Source: Rubrobacter_A sp965214435 (GTDB lineage: Bacteria > Actinomycetota > Rubrobacteria > Rubrobacterales > Rubrobacteraceae). Taken from it: a DNA stretch of 64,000 bases. A program made the position numbers and the translations under genes. The notes beneath the pieces were generated by a model. That model had not been told where the DNA came from and ran no database searches. It worked only from the letters and a program-made list of their open reading frames with translations. Each line of letters begins with the position of its first letter. Position 1 is the stretch's first letter. The stretch is from the NCBI GenBank assembly GCA_965214435.1, contig OZ243960.1, forward strand, positions 1,364,001 to 1,428,000. The letters run 5' to 3'. Positions 42,943 to 52,112 of the stretch are shown piece after piece.

Positions 42943-43790
42943 GCCCTATAGCATGGGAAACCGCCGCGGAGTTTACGGACATCAGGTACGAGAAGGCGGA
43001 GGGTATAGCCAAAATAACTATCAACCGCCCCGAGGTCCGGAACGCTTTCCGGCCTTTGACGGTTATAGAGATGCAGCGGGCACTCGACGACGCCCGCGAG
43101 GACAACGAAGTGGGCGTGATTATCCTGACCGGCGAGGGACCGGACGCGTTCTGCTCGGGTGGGGACCAGAAGGTGCGCGGGGATGCCGGGTACCTTGAAG
43201 ACCCGGACGACCCGCGGCGTACTCCCGGTGGGGCGTCGGTCGGGCGCTTCCACGTTACGGATCTGCACGTCCAGATCCGGCGTTGCCCCAAGCCCGTGGT
43301 GGCGATGGTCGCCGGGTACGCGGTCGGCGGGGGACACGTGCTGCACGTGGTCTGTGACCTGACCATCGCCGCGGATAACGCGAAGTTCGGGCAGGTCGGG
43401 CCGAAGGTCGGTAGCTTCGACGGCGGTTTCGGGGCGTCGGTGTTGACGCAGCTTGTGGGACCTAAAAAGGCGAAGGAGATCTGGTTTCTCTGCCGGATGT
43501 ACTCCGCCGAGGAAGCCCTGCAAATGGGCCTCGTCAACACGGTCGTGCCGCTGGCCGACCTCGAAACCGAGACCGTCCAGTGGTGCCGGGAGATGCTGGA
43601 CCGCTCGCCGTTCGCGCTGCGGATGCTAAAGGCCAGCTTCCACGCCCACGAGGACGGCTTTGCCGGTATCCAGCAACTCGCCCACGACGCGAACCTGCTG
43701 TTCTACGGGAGTGAGGAGGCCCAGGAAGGCCGCGACGCCTACAAGGAGAAACGCCAGCCGGACTTCTCCAAGTTCCCGCGCCGCCCGTAG
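42939..43790 (+). CDS. menB: 1,4-dihydroxy-2-naphthoyl-CoA synthase
   Basis: The 283-residue crotonase-fold enzyme has KITINRPEVRNAFRPLTVIE, SGGDQKVRGDAGY, AGYAVGGGHVLHVVCDLTIA and VGSFDGGFGASVLTQLVGPK, all diagnostic of MenB. It ring-closes O-succinylbenzoyl-CoA. It lies in order before menC with a 3-nt gap. Confidence 0.95.
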   Translation: MSPIAWETAAEFTDIRYEKAEGIAKITINRPEVRNAFRPLTVIEMQRALDDAREDNEVGVIILTGEGPDAFCSGGDQKVRGDAGYLEDPDDPRRTPGGASVGRFHVTDLHVQIRRCPKPVVAMVAGYAVGGGHVLHVVCDLTIAADNAKFGQVGPKVGSFDGGFGASVLTQLVGPKKAKEIWFLCRMYSAEEALQMGLVNTVVPLADLETETVQWCREMLDRSPFALRMLKASFHAHEDGFAGIQQLAHDANLLFYGSEEAQEGRDAYKEKRQPDFSKFPRRP

Positions 43791-43793
43791 AAC

Positions 43794-44888
43794 GTGGGTA
43801 GCGTGAGGCTGGCCGGCTTCAAAGTCTACCGCTACAAACTACCCTTTTCCGGCCCGCTCGTCTTGAAAGGCATGACGCTGCACCACCGTGAGGGCTTTAT
43901 CCTGGAGCTATCCGACGAGACCGGTAACGAAGGGTGGGGTGAAGTTTCGCCGCTGCCGGGATTTAGTCGGGAGAGTCTCGATGAGGCTGGAGGGCAACTG
44001 GAGGCGCTGTGCCGGGAGACCGCCGGCCGGGAAATGACAGCCGGGTTTGTAAGGTCGGAAGGAGGTTTGGCCCGTGAACTTGACCGGCTGGACCTTTATC
44101 CATCGGTGCGGTTCGGGTTCGAGCTGGCCGTCTGTAACCTCTACGCCGCCGCTACCGGGACGGTGCTACCGGATCTCCTCTCGGACCACCCGTCGGATAC
44201 CGTCGCCTTGAACGGTCTGCTCTCCGGTACCCCGGAGACCGTACTCGCCGATGCCCGCCGGATGCAAGAAGCCGGCTACCGGACCGTGAAGCTCAAAGTC
44301 GGCGGCCGGCCGGTAGAAGAGGACGTCGCGCTGGTCCGCGAGCTGAACGAGGCTTTCGGCGATGACATAAAGCTCAGGCTCGATGCGAACCGGGGATGGA
44401 GTTCGGAAGAGGCCGGGGCGTTCGCCTGCGGTGTCGAGTGGATACCTCTGGAATACGTGGAAGAGCCACTTGCTGACCCGGCCGGGTTGCCCTTGTACGT
44501 GCGGGATCATGGGGTCCCGGTGGCGCTGGATGAGACGCTCATCGGGATGCCGCCCGAAGGTCTGGCGGACCACGGTTACGCTACCGCTATCGTTCTCAAA
44601 CCTACGCTCCTCGGTGGGATCTCCCGTACGCTGCGCCTGGCGCGCCGGGCGCGGGAAATCGGGATCGAACCGGTAGTAAGCTCCGCTTTTGAGACCGGTA
44701 TCGGGACGCTGGGGCTTCTAGCGCTCGCCGCCGGTGCCGGAGGAGCTGCGGCCGGCCTCGACACCTACCGCCGGCTGGCGGAAGACGGGATCCAACCTCC
44801 TCTAGCCCTCGGCCCACGAGTCAAGATACCGGCTACGTTCGCCGTCCGACGTGAGTTGAACCCGGACCGGCTCGTGGCTACGAACTAG
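43794..44888 (+). CDS. menC: O-succinylbenzoate synthase (enolase superfamily)
   Basis: The 364-residue protein has the muconate-lactonising/enolase layout: N-terminal cap (WGEVSPLPGFSRESL), the KxK pair in YRTVKLKVGG, then metal ligands in LRLDANRGW, YVEEPLADP and VALDETL, and Lys in IVLKPTLLGG. It dehydrates SHCHC to O-succinylbenzoate. The GTG at 43794 is 3 nt after menB; a second in-frame GTG at 43803 is possible. Confidence 0.92.
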   Translation: MGSVRLAGFKVYRYKLPFSGPLVLKGMTLHHREGFILELSDETGNEGWGEVSPLPGFSRESLDEAGGQLEALCRETAGREMTAGFVRSEGGLARELDRLDLYPSVRFGFELAVCNLYAAATGTVLPDLLSDHPSDTVALNGLLSGTPETVLADARRMQEAGYRTVKLKVGGRPVEEDVALVRELNEAFGDDIKLRLDANRGWSSEEAGAFACGVEWIPLEYVEEPLADPAGLPLYVRDHGVPVALDETLIGMPPEGLADHGYATAIVLKPTLLGGISRTLRLARRAREIGIEPVVSSAFETGIGTLGLLALAAGAGGAAAGLDTYRRLAEDGIQPPLALGPRVKIPATFAVRRELNPDRLVATN

Positions 44889-45279
44889 AAGCACCGATAA
44901 TTCGCGTCTGGACCTCGGGGTCGTACACGGGTTCCTCTCGGGCTCCTACTGGGCCGCGGGCGTCTCGAACTAGAATGTACAGTGCCGCGTAGCAAGCTCT
45001 CTGTGTTTTGGGCTGTACCTCGGAAAAGAGCCGGCCGGCTTCGCGCGCGTCGTTACCGACTACGCCGCCTCTGCCTACCTCGCGGACGTGTTCGTGCTTG
45101 AGGAGCATCGCGGGGTAGGACTTGGCCGGTGGCTGGTCGAAGTCGTGGTCTCCCACCCCGAGGTCGGAGGACTCGTGTGGCGGCTAGCCACGGAGGACGC
45201 CCAGGACTTCTACTGGAACTCCGGCTTTACCGGGCTACGGCGGCCGAAAACCCACCTGGAGCGCCGGCCTCCAGGATAA
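44887..45279 (+). pseudogene. GNAT acetyltransferase with nonsense mutation and lost start
   Basis: One continuous frame reads RLDLGVVHGFLSGSYWAAG, a TAG at 44971-44973, then LCFGLYLGKEPAGFARVVTD, LADVFVLEEHRGVGLGRWL and LATEDAQDFYWNSGF. This is the sequence of a typical small GNAT acetyltransferase. The acetyl-CoA loop (EHRGVGLGRW) is intact, but the stop after about 28 codons prevents a full product. The codon where an initiator would be expected is AGA rather than ATG. A shorter frame from 45088 lacks the N-terminal strands. It sits between menC and menE without disturbing their order. Confidence 0.75.
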
Positions 45280-45301
45280 CTACAGCGGGTAACATAAGGA
45301 C

Positions 45302-46750
45302 ATGAAGACCGTTCCATGCCCGCTCCACGCCGCCGCCCGGACTACCCCCGACGCTCCGGCCCTGGTCGGAGCCGGAAACGTGACTTCCTACGCCGAACTC
45401 GACCGCCGGGTATCGGCGACGGCCGCGCGGCTCCGGGATGCCGGCATCGGGACCGGGGACCGGGTGGCACTCTACCTGCCGAAAAGTGAAGCGTACGTGG
45501 TCCTCCTGCTGGCCCTCATAAGGGCCGGCTGTACAGCGGCTCCCCTGAACACTCGCGTCCCACCGAATAGCATCAATAAATTAATACAAAATATTGGTGT
45601 TTACGCTTTGGTCTCCGACTCGGAGGAGCTACACACGGACTGTAGTGAAGGAAAAATACTGCGTCCGGGGGACGTGCTGGCGGAACTCCGGCCGGCCGGT
45701 AGCGACGGGTTTTTGCAAGTTCCGGAGGTCTGGTTAGAGAGGCCCGCGACGCTGGTGTTTACTTCAGGGAGTACGGGCGTCCCGAAGGGGGCTGTGCATA
45801 CTTTCGGCAATCACTACTACAACGCGCGGGGTTCGAGCACTAACATCGCGCTCGGGCCGGGCGACCGCTGGCTGCTGTCGTTGCCACTGTATCACGTTGG
45901 TGGGTTATCCATACTATTCCGGTGCTTGCTCGCCGGGGCGGCGGTGGTGCTGCTGCCGGAAGCTGGGGCGGTGGAAGCGGAGGTCTCCCGTCACGGAGTT
46001 ACGCACGTTTCGCTGGTCGCAACGCAGCTACTACGGATGCTCGGGGGCGAGCCAGGCGTCGTAGAAGAACTAAAGGCCGTCCTGCTCGGGGGAGGCGCCA
46101 TACCGGAGGCCCTGGTCCGCGAGGCCCGTATCCGCGGCCTGCCGCTGTATACGAGCTACGGTCTCACGGAGATGGCTTCCCAGGTCTCGACGACCCCGCC
46201 GGGGGCTGCGGCCGGTAAGCTGTACACTTCGGGCCGGGTGCTGCCCCATCGGGAGGTCAGGATATCTGGGGACGGCGAGATCCTGGTCCGCGGGGATACG
46301 CTCTTCGCCGGATATGTGGAAGGCGATGCGGTCCGCCGGCCGCTCGACGTGGAAGGCTGGTTCCACACCAAAGACCTCGGGGACTTCGACGCGGAAGGCT
46401 ACCTCCGGGTGCGGGGCCGTAAAGACAACCTGTTTATCTCCGGCGGGGAGAACATCCAGCCGGAGGAGATCGAGTCAGCCCTGGCCCGCGTCGAAGGCGT
46501 GGCGCAGGCCGTCGTGGTCCCGGTAGAGGACACGGAGTTCGGACACCGGCCGGTAGCCTTTGTCCGGGGGAGCGGCGAAACTCCAGCGGCCGGAGAGCTC
46601 GCCTCCGCGTTGGAAAAATTCCTGCCCCGCTTTATGGTTCCTGTCGCGTTCTACCAGTGGCCCGCGGATGGCGGAGAAGGCATGAAGCCCGACCGCGGCG
46701 CTCTTATGGAACAGGCGCGTCACGGCCGGGCGCGTCACCTCCGTGATTAG
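45302..46750 (+). CDS. menE: O-succinylbenzoate-CoA ligase
   Basis: The 482-residue adenylate-forming ligase has LVFTSGSTGVPKGAVHTFGN, the A5 motif SYGLTEMASQV, GWFHTKDLGDFDAEGYL and RKDNLFISGGENIQPEEIE. It activates O-succinylbenzoate with ATP and CoA. The C-terminal A10 lysine is probably in GMKPDRGAL. One internal patch (about 45566-45606, NSINKLIQNIG) is strikingly AT-rich against the rest of the gene. It is the last men gene here; menA and the final methyltransferase are elsewhere. Confidence 0.92.
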   Translation: MKTVPCPLHAAARTTPDAPALVGAGNVTSYAELDRRVSATAARLRDAGIGTGDRVALYLPKSEAYVVLLLALIRAGCTAAPLNTRVPPNSINKLIQNIGVYALVSDSEELHTDCSEGKILRPGDVLAELRPAGSDGFLQVPEVWLERPATLVFTSGSTGVPKGAVHTFGNHYYNARGSSTNIALGPGDRWLLSLPLYHVGGLSILFRCLLAGAAVVLLPEAGAVEAEVSRHGVTHVSLVATQLLRMLGGEPGVVEELKAVLLGGGAIPEALVREARIRGLPLYTSYGLTEMASQVSTTPPGAAAGKLYTSGRVLPHREVRISGDGEILVRGDTLFAGYVEGDAVRRPLDVEGWFHTKDLGDFDAEGYLRVRGRKDNLFISGGENIQPEEIESALARVEGVAQAVVVPVEDTEFGHRPVAFVRGSGETPAAGELASALEKFLPRFMVPVAFYQWPADGGEGMKPDRGALMEQARHGRARHLRD

Positions 46751-46832
46751 CGTGCCTGCGGCTGTTAGCCGAGCCGGGCTCCGGGGTACGAAGCCCTTAT
46801 GTCTGGACAATAGCCGGAGAGGTGGCACGCTT

Positions 46833-47030
46833 GTGGGAAAGAAAAACCCCAAACAGGAACCAGAGAGGATGAAAGAGGCGACCGAGCCGGACCCCGAGCT
46901 CTCTCCCGACGCTCCCGAGGAAGAGAAAGGTGATGCCTCCTCCCGCGTGGAGCAATCGAGGGAGCCCTCCGAGGACCCGGAGAAGCGCCGGGTCGCCGAG
47001 AAGTTCAGAGAGCGTGAGGAAGGCTCCTGA
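46833..47030 (+). CDS. Small charged hypothetical protein
   Basis: GTG 46833 has GGAGAGG about 10 nt upstream and gives 65 residues with nearly no hydrophobic core: GKKNPKQEPERMKEATEPD, LSPDAPEEEKGDASS, EDPEKRRVAEKFREREEG. It is almost certainly disordered or a single charged helix. It follows menE on the same strand but is not part of the pathway. The frame is open upstream to 46743 within menE's end, but that start lacks a site. Confidence 0.5.
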   Translation: MGKKNPKQEPERMKEATEPDPELSPDAPEEEKGDASSRVEQSREPSEDPEKRRVAEKFREREEGS

Positions 47031-47058
47031 CACACTCCTGGTAGCCAGGATTCGTGAG

Positions 47059-47727
47059 CTATTTGACCTCGGACTTCGGGTCTTCGGGGTGGCCTAGTGC
47101 CTCCAGGATGTCTTCGGTAACCTTTTCTACGGGTTGTACGGCGTCTATCGTGGAGAGTATGCCCTGGTTTTCGTAGTGCTCTTTTAGCTCGTTGGCTTCT
47201 TTGTTGTAGGCTTGTATCTGGCGGTGGAGGGCGTCTTCGGTATCGTCGTCCCGGGGCTCGAACGGACCTGGGTCCTTTTCGGCGTTGGGGTCTGGTGGGG
47301 GATTGTATTCGAGGTGGTAGACCATGCCGGTCGCCCGGCTCTGCACCCGGCCGGAGGTGACTCGGGAGATCAACTCTTCCTCGTCCGGTCCTTCGAGCAG
47401 GATCACCCGGTTCATTCCGCCGCCGCGCCCTTTGAGTTCCTCGTCCAGCGCGCGAGCCTGAGCCCCGGTGCGCGGAAAACCGTCCAGGATCCAGAACCCC
47501 GCCGGCTGCAACCGGGGTATGGTCAGCCGCAGGATAACATCGTCCGGCACCTGCTCCCCCCGGTCGTAATAACCTTTTAACTCCTCTCCGAGTTCCGTGC
47601 CGGCCTCTATCTGATTGCGCACCATGAACCCGGTGGATATGCGGGTGTAGTTGACGAGCAACTGCGAGACCCGCTGCGCCTGGGTACTTTTCCCCGACCC
47701 CACAGGCCCGAGCAACGCTAACTTCAT
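47059..47727 (-). CDS. Adenylate kinase-like nucleoside monophosphate kinase
   Basis: The 222-residue protein has the P-loop GPVGSGKSTQAQRVSQLL, the NMP-binding segment ISTGFMVRNQIEAG and the hinge WILDGFPRTGAQARALDE typical of adenylate kinases. The LID lacks the zinc cysteines and carries an extended PPPDPNAEKDPGPFEPRDDD segment. It is probably a paralogue of the housekeeping Adk, which usually lies in the ribosomal-protein cluster. The substrate may be AMP or another NMP. Confidence 0.8.
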   Translation of the reverse strand: MKLALLGPVGSGKSTQAQRVSQLLVNYTRISTGFMVRNQIEAGTELGEELKGYYDRGEQVPDDVILRLTIPRLQPAGFWILDGFPRTGAQARALDEELKGRGGGMNRVILLEGPDEEELISRVTSGRVQSRATGMVYHLEYNPPPDPNAEKDPGPFEPRDDDTEDALHRQIQAYNKEANELKEHYENQGILSTIDAVQPVEKVTEDILEALGHPEDPKSEVK

Positions 47728-47752
47728 CCGACCTCCTCCATAGCTTAGACTC

Positions 47753-47767
47753 TACCCGTATCGGGTA
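47753..47767. promoter_or_regulatory. Palindrome TACCCG-TAT-CGGGTA upstream of the kinase
   Basis: A perfect 6-bp dyad with a 3-nt centre lies 26 nt before the adenylate-kinase-like start, in the gap from the FAD oxidase gene on the same strand. It could be an operator or a short terminator stem for the upstream gene. Its role is unknown. Confidence 0.3.
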
Positions 47768-47809
47768 CCCCACCCGCGGATAATGGAAACCGACCGGACC
47801 GCGAGTATT

Positions 47810-48970
47810 CTAGTGCGGGCTTTTTACCCCCGGCTCGTACTCGCCAAAGACGAGGTCGCCGGTCCGGAAGCGCTCCGGCGTGTAGGAGGCCAGTCCTTCC
47901 CGCTCCGGAGCACCGTCCACCACCCAGCGCGCCACCTCCGCCCCGACCGCCGGGGCCTTCTTGAAACCGGTCCCGCTCCAGCCAAAAGCCAGGTACAGCC
48001 CCTCCGGCCCCGCGGGACCCAGGAGCGGCCGCCCGTCTGGCGTCATGTCCAGCACCCCGGCCCGGCCCGAGCGGCAGGGCGCGTCTTTCAGGGCTGGTAT
48101 CCGCCGGCTCAAAAGGTCCCGGGCTTCTTCGGCAAAGCCTTGGTCCGGTTGTTGGTCCCAGATATCCGGGTCTTCCAGATGCGAAATGGCCGAGCGGCTA
48201 CCGACTAGCGTGCCGCGCTCGGCGGCGGGCCGGGCGTAGAAGCCGTTTACGGAGTCTATGACCGTCAGGTGTGTCGACAGCGTGTAGGGCCGCTCTAGGA
48301 CGGCGACCTGCACCCGGGCGGCGTTTACCGGCGGGTTCAGGCCAACGCTCGCGGCGAGCGGGACCGACCAGGCCCCGGCCGCGAGCACCACGACCTCCGC
48401 TTCGACCGGCCCATCTTCCGACTCTACTCCGCATATCTCGTCTCCCCGGGTGCGGAGACCCGTTACCCGCCGTTTCTCAAAACGTGCCCCGAGCTTTTGC
48501 GCCGCTTGTAGCAGACTCAGGGCCGTGGCTGTCGGGTCCGCGTAGCCGCCGCGAGGCTCGTAGGCGGCGAGGGCCACGCCGGAAGCGTCGAGCGCCGGGT
48601 CTATCTCCACGAGTTCCTCCGGGGTTACCAGGCTGGTCTCGACCCCGACTCCTTTTTGCAGGGCGACGTTGTGTTTTAGGACTTCGACTCTATCCTCGGC
48701 GGCCAGGTAGGCGAAGCCGGTGCGGGTAAAGCCGCACCCGCCGCCGACCCGCTCGTTCCACCGCTCGAAGTAGTCCGTGATGCTCTCCCAGGCGAGGTCC
48801 GCTTCCAGCGCGGTCGGGTAGTGCGCCCGCACCAGCGCCCCCGAGCGGGCCGTCGAGCCGGCTGCCGGACCATCCCGGTCAACGACGAGGACGTCCACGC
48901 CCTTTTCCGCCAGGTGAAAAGCTATGCTCGACCCGATGACCCCGGCCCCGACCACTATTACCTGTACCAC
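47810..48970 (-). CDS. FAD-dependent oxidoreductase, DAO/sarcosine oxidase beta-like
   Basis: The 386-residue protein begins with a dinucleotide-binding VVGAGVIGSSIAFHLAEKGV and ends with the FAD-closing GLYLAFGWSGTGFKKAPAVG. It belongs to the D-amino-acid oxidase family, near sarcosine oxidase beta and related N-methyl amine oxidases (SGALVRAHYPTALEADL). It would oxidise a secondary or tertiary amine such as sarcosine or dimethylglycine. That would fit downstream use of the glycine betaine made by the carnitine operon, but the genes are 35 kb apart and the link is speculative. Confidence 0.82.
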   Translation of the reverse strand: MVQVIVVGAGVIGSSIAFHLAEKGVDVLVVDRDGPAAGSTARSGALVRAHYPTALEADLAWESITDYFERWNERVGGGCGFTRTGFAYLAAEDRVEVLKHNVALQKGVGVETSLVTPEELVEIDPALDASGVALAAYEPRGGYADPTATALSLLQAAQKLGARFEKRRVTGLRTRGDEICGVESEDGPVEAEVVVLAAGAWSVPLAASVGLNPPVNAARVQVAVLERPYTLSTHLTVIDSVNGFYARPAAERGTLVGSRSAISHLEDPDIWDQQPDQGFAEEARDLLSRRIPALKDAPCRSGRAGVLDMTPDGRPLLGPAGPEGLYLAFGWSGTGFKKAPAVGAEVARWVVDGAPEREGLASYTPERFRTGDLVFGEYEPGVKSPH

Positions 48971-49051
48971 AGCTATCTTCCCTCTCTCCTGTTCACGCTA
49001 CCCCGGAGGTTAACACCGGCGCGCCGGGGCTTCCGGCAGGTTGGAGTAGGG

Positions 49052-50212
49052 TCAGGCGGAGATGGGGAGACGGCTCTCGCGCACCTCAACGGGCAGAGAG
49101 CGTTTGATCCTGGCGAACTCTTTGACCTCGGAGTCTCCAATGAGCGTCGCTGCCACGCCGTTCTTGCCGGCGCGCGCCGTTCGTCCTATGCGGTGCACGT
49201 AGGTATCCACGTCTTCGGGGATGTCGTAGTTAAAGACGTGCGAGACGTCCGGGATGTCGAGCCCGCGGGCCGCGACGTTCGTCGCGACCAGGATGCCGGT
49301 CCGGCCTTTGGCGAACGCGGCGAGCGTCTTGTCGCGCTGGTTCTGGGTCTTGCCGCCGTGCAGGAGTCCCGCCCGGTAGCCGTCCCGCTCCAGTTGGCGG
49401 TGAAGCTTGGTCGCCCCGTGCTTTGTCCGGCGGAACACTATAACCCGCGGGTCCCGGGCGTCGTCGATCAGGGTCCGCAGGGCTCGGGTCTTCTCACTCC
49501 CGGCCACGCGGTAGTAGACCTGCTCCACGGTATCCACCGTCGGGGCCGAAGCCTCGACGGAGATCCAGCGCGGAGAACGCATGTGACCTTCTACCAGGCT
49601 CCGGATCTCAGCGGGCATCGTGGCCGAGAATAGAGCCGTCTGCCGGCTCTCGGGCGTGCGGGCGAGGATGCGACCCACGTCCGGAGCGAACCCCATGTCC
49701 AGCATACGGTCGGCTTCATCGAGCACCAGGTAGCGGACCGAACCTAGTTGCAGCGTCCCACGGTTCAGGTGGTCGAGAATACGTCCCGGTGTGCCGACGA
49801 CGACCCGGGCAGCGCCTTTAGAGCGGTTTTTCAGGGCCTGTATCTGAGGCCCGATGGACACGCCACCGCAGAGGACCACCGGCCGGACCGGCTTATACCG
49901 GGAGAGGTTCGAGATCTCGACCGCAGCCTGGGCGGCGAGTTCCCGCGTCGGGGCGAGCACGAGCGCCTGTATGCCCCTGGTTTTAGGGTCTATGGACTCA
50001 ATCAGGGGTATGGCGAACGCGGCCGTCTTGCCGCTACCGGTCTGCGCGACCCCGACCACGTCCTCTCCGTCCAGGAGCGCGGGAAGAGCCAACGCCTGGA
50101 TGGGGGTCGGCTCTTGCCAACCATGATCTTCTACAGCCTTACGGGTCTGTCCCGAGACGGCCAGACCTGCGAACGAGGCCCGCGCGGCCTCTTGCGGATT
50201 GCTAGGTACCAA
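49052..50212 (-). CDS. rhlE: DEAD-box RNA helicase
   Basis: The 386-residue protein has all core helicase motifs: Q motif (GWQEPTPIQ), Walker A (AQTGSGKTAAF), PTRELAAQ, the DEAD box (VLDEADRMLDMGF), SAT (LFSATMPAEI), ATNVAARGLDIP and HRIGRTARAG. It unwinds RNA, probably in ribosome assembly or RNA decay. I place the start at TTG 50212, with AGGAAGG 8 nt upstream, because residues before it (from GTG 50305) look unlike protein. It ends soon after motif VI, without the basic tail of many RhlE proteins. Confidence 0.88.
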   Translation of the reverse strand: MVPSNPQEAARASFAGLAVSGQTRKAVEDHGWQEPTPIQALALPALLDGEDVVGVAQTGSGKTAAFAIPLIESIDPKTRGIQALVLAPTRELAAQAAVEISNLSRYKPVRPVVLCGGVSIGPQIQALKNRSKGAARVVVGTPGRILDHLNRGTLQLGSVRYLVLDEADRMLDMGFAPDVGRILARTPESRQTALFSATMPAEIRSLVEGHMRSPRWISVEASAPTVDTVEQVYYRVAGSEKTRALRTLIDDARDPRVIVFRRTKHGATKLHRQLERDGYRAGLLHGGKTQNQRDKTLAAFAKGRTGILVATNVAARGLDIPDVSHVFNYDIPEDVDTYVHRIGRTARAGKNGVAATLIGDSEVKEFARIKRSLPVEVRESRLPISA

Positions 50213-50305
50213 AGTATTTGCCTTCCTCTTGCTGCGTACAGTATTGCCACCACAACGAGCGTACGTCTCGGGCGACCGCTCAACGAGAGAGAAGGCACGG
50301 GACAC

Positions 50306-50700
50306 AAAAAGGAAATGCGTTCTTTTAAAACCGCGTTCCGGTAATTGTGGACGTATGTTCTTTAGTGTAGCAAGGTAACTGTACCACGTTCACGGCCGGT
50401 GGCCCGGCTGTCGAGAGGTCCGCAAAACCGCGCCCTTGCGACCAGCCGGTATCCCTCTCGGCGGAGTTGGCGGTTTATGCTGGTCGTCGGCCAGTAAAAG
50501 AGGGCCTGGCACCTGTCCCGGGCCCGCTTCTAACGCTCTGTCGGGTTGACCCGGCGCCCGTCACGTTCTCCTCCGCGGGTCACGAGCCGTTTAGCGCCAT
50601 AAGCTACCGGGCAACGTAGTACACGACGAGCCAACAAGACGACGGTGGTGCTGCGGAGTCTCTGGCAGCCCACTACCGGAAAAAGGGAGATAGCAGAAAG
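50306..50700. other. Intergenic region between divergent helicase and SDR genes
   Basis: About 490 nt separate the helicase start (50212) from the SDR start (50701). The helicase side has an AT-richer stretch (about 50315-50385), which may contain its promoter and a long 5' leader, as is common for cold-induced DEAD-box genes. GACCAGC (about 50440) and GCTGGTC (about 50480) form a distant inverted repeat. No gene or gene remnant was recognised. Confidence 0.4.
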
Positions 50701-51600
50701 ATGGATCAGGACCAGTACACTCAGCAGAATCCTGTGGAGCAGCACCCGCAGCCGCAGTTCCCCGAACAGGACCAGCGGGACCAGCACCCCGGTCTGGAGT
50801 CGGAGATGGAGCCCAGGCCAGACTACGGGGAGCAAACCTACCGGGGCCTCGGCCGTCTCGAAGGCAAAAAGGCCATCGTCACCGGCGGAGATTCCGGCAT
50901 AGGCCGCGCCGTGGCCCTCGCCTTTGCCCGCGAAGGGGCCGACGTCTTGATCTCTTACCTGGAAGATGAAGAGTCCGACGCCCAGGAGACGGCCCGCGTC
51001 GTCGAGGAGGCCGGAAAAAAGGCAGTAAAGGTTCCGGGCGACATCACCGAAGAGGCGCAGTGCCAGAAGATCATAGAAAAAGCCGTCGAGGAGTTCGGGT
51101 CGATAGATGTTCTGGTCAACAACGCCGCTCACCAGAGGACGGTCAGCGGGATCTCCGACATCTCCACCGAGCTACTCGACCGCACGTTCAAGACCAACGT
51201 CTACGCCATGTTCTGGACGGTCAAGGCCGCGCTGCCGCACATGAGGGAGGGTGGCTCGATCATCAACGTCTGCTCCGCCCAAGCTTACAAGCCTTCTCCG
51301 GTGCTCCTGCCGTACTCGGCGACAAAGGGAGCCGTAGTCTCGTTTACCGAAGGTCTTGCGCAAGAGGTCACCCAGTATGGGCTCCGGGCCAACGTCGTAG
51401 CGCCGGGACCGGTGTGGACCCCGATAATCCCGGCCTCCATGCCCGGTGAAACGGTCTCCCAGTTCGGAGGGCAATCCCCGATGGGCCGCCCGGGTCAACC
51501 CGTGGAGTTGGCCTCCGCCTTTGTGTACTTGGCTTCCGGAGAGTCCAGCTACGTCAACGGGGCGGTAATAGACATCACCGGCGGCCAGCCGATAGGTTAG
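50701..51600 (+). CDS. SDR family oxidoreductase (stress-type, N-terminal extension)
   Basis: The 299-residue protein has a Q/P-rich hydrophilic N-terminal extension of about 45 residues (DQDQYTQQNPVEQHPQPQF). A classical SDR domain follows: cofactor loop IVTGGDSGIGRAVA, NNAAH and active-site YSATKGAVVSF, ending with the GAVIDITGGQPIG tail. Extended SDRs of this type (YhdF/YghA class) are often general-stress proteins with NADP-dependent aldehyde or alcohol activity. GGGAG lies 7-10 nt upstream of the ATG. Confidence 0.87.
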   Translation: MDQDQYTQQNPVEQHPQPQFPEQDQRDQHPGLESEMEPRPDYGEQTYRGLGRLEGKKAIVTGGDSGIGRAVALAFAREGADVLISYLEDEESDAQETARVVEEAGKKAVKVPGDITEEAQCQKIIEKAVEEFGSIDVLVNNAAHQRTVSGISDISTELLDRTFKTNVYAMFWTVKAALPHMREGGSIINVCSAQAYKPSPVLLPYSATKGAVVSFTEGLAQEVTQYGLRANVVAPGPVWTPIIPASMPGETVSQFGGQSPMGRPGQPVELASAFVYLASGESSYVNGAVIDITGGQPIG

Positions 51601-51640
51601 GTTACAGGATACTCGGGGACGGAGTGCCAAAACCCCTGAC

Positions 51641-51901
51641 TGGACCAGGCAACGCACGGCGGGGGAGATCCAGCAGTCTCTGAACGAGGCGGAGGTCCCG
51701 GCCGGGTCGATCTTCGGGGGAGAGGTGGAGGGGATAGGAGCGGTGAAGATACCGGGTTTCGCCCCTAACCTCTCCGCGACACCCGGCAGGATCGAGTGGT
51801 AAGGCGGCTCTCCGGGGTCTCACAACGAGGACGTCTACGGTGGGCTTTTCGGTCTATCTCCCGAGGAGTTGGAGCGGCTATGCGGAGAAGGAGTAGTTTA
51901 G
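51641..51901 (+). pseudogene. C-terminal remnant of a CaiB/BaiF CoA-transferase
   Basis: One frame reads WTRQRTAGEIQQSLNEAEVP, then AGSIF, then GAVKIPGFAPNLSATPGRIEW, an in-frame TAA at 51800-51802, and HNEDVYGGLFGLSPEELERL to a TAG at 51899-51901. This is the characteristic C-terminal end of type III CoA-transferases. An internal piece (about 25 residues between AGSIF and the GAVKIPG segment) and the whole N-terminal three-quarters are missing. Given the carnitine operon, a former caiB is attractive but cannot be shown. Confidence 0.7.
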
Positions 51902-52112
51902 TAGTCCAGCAACAACCGAGGTCGTAGAAGTCGGCCCCGCGACAGGCCACAGAGCTAGGAAACGAACGTTCCTGTCTCACGAAAGGTTCTCTACTGGAAG
52001 CGCTGCCTGCTGCCGGGTTTCGGAACCTGCCGCGGGCTTGAACGGGAAGTGGCGGAAAAGCCTTTAGTCCCGTAGTTTCAAAGAAGCTTGTTTTCGGGGC
52101 AGAGGCTCGGCG

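Noticed and set aside
49001..49029. CCCCGG/CCGGGG hairpin after the helicase gene
   Set aside because: Only 6 bp with a long loop in GC-rich DNA; expected by chance, so not listed as a terminator.
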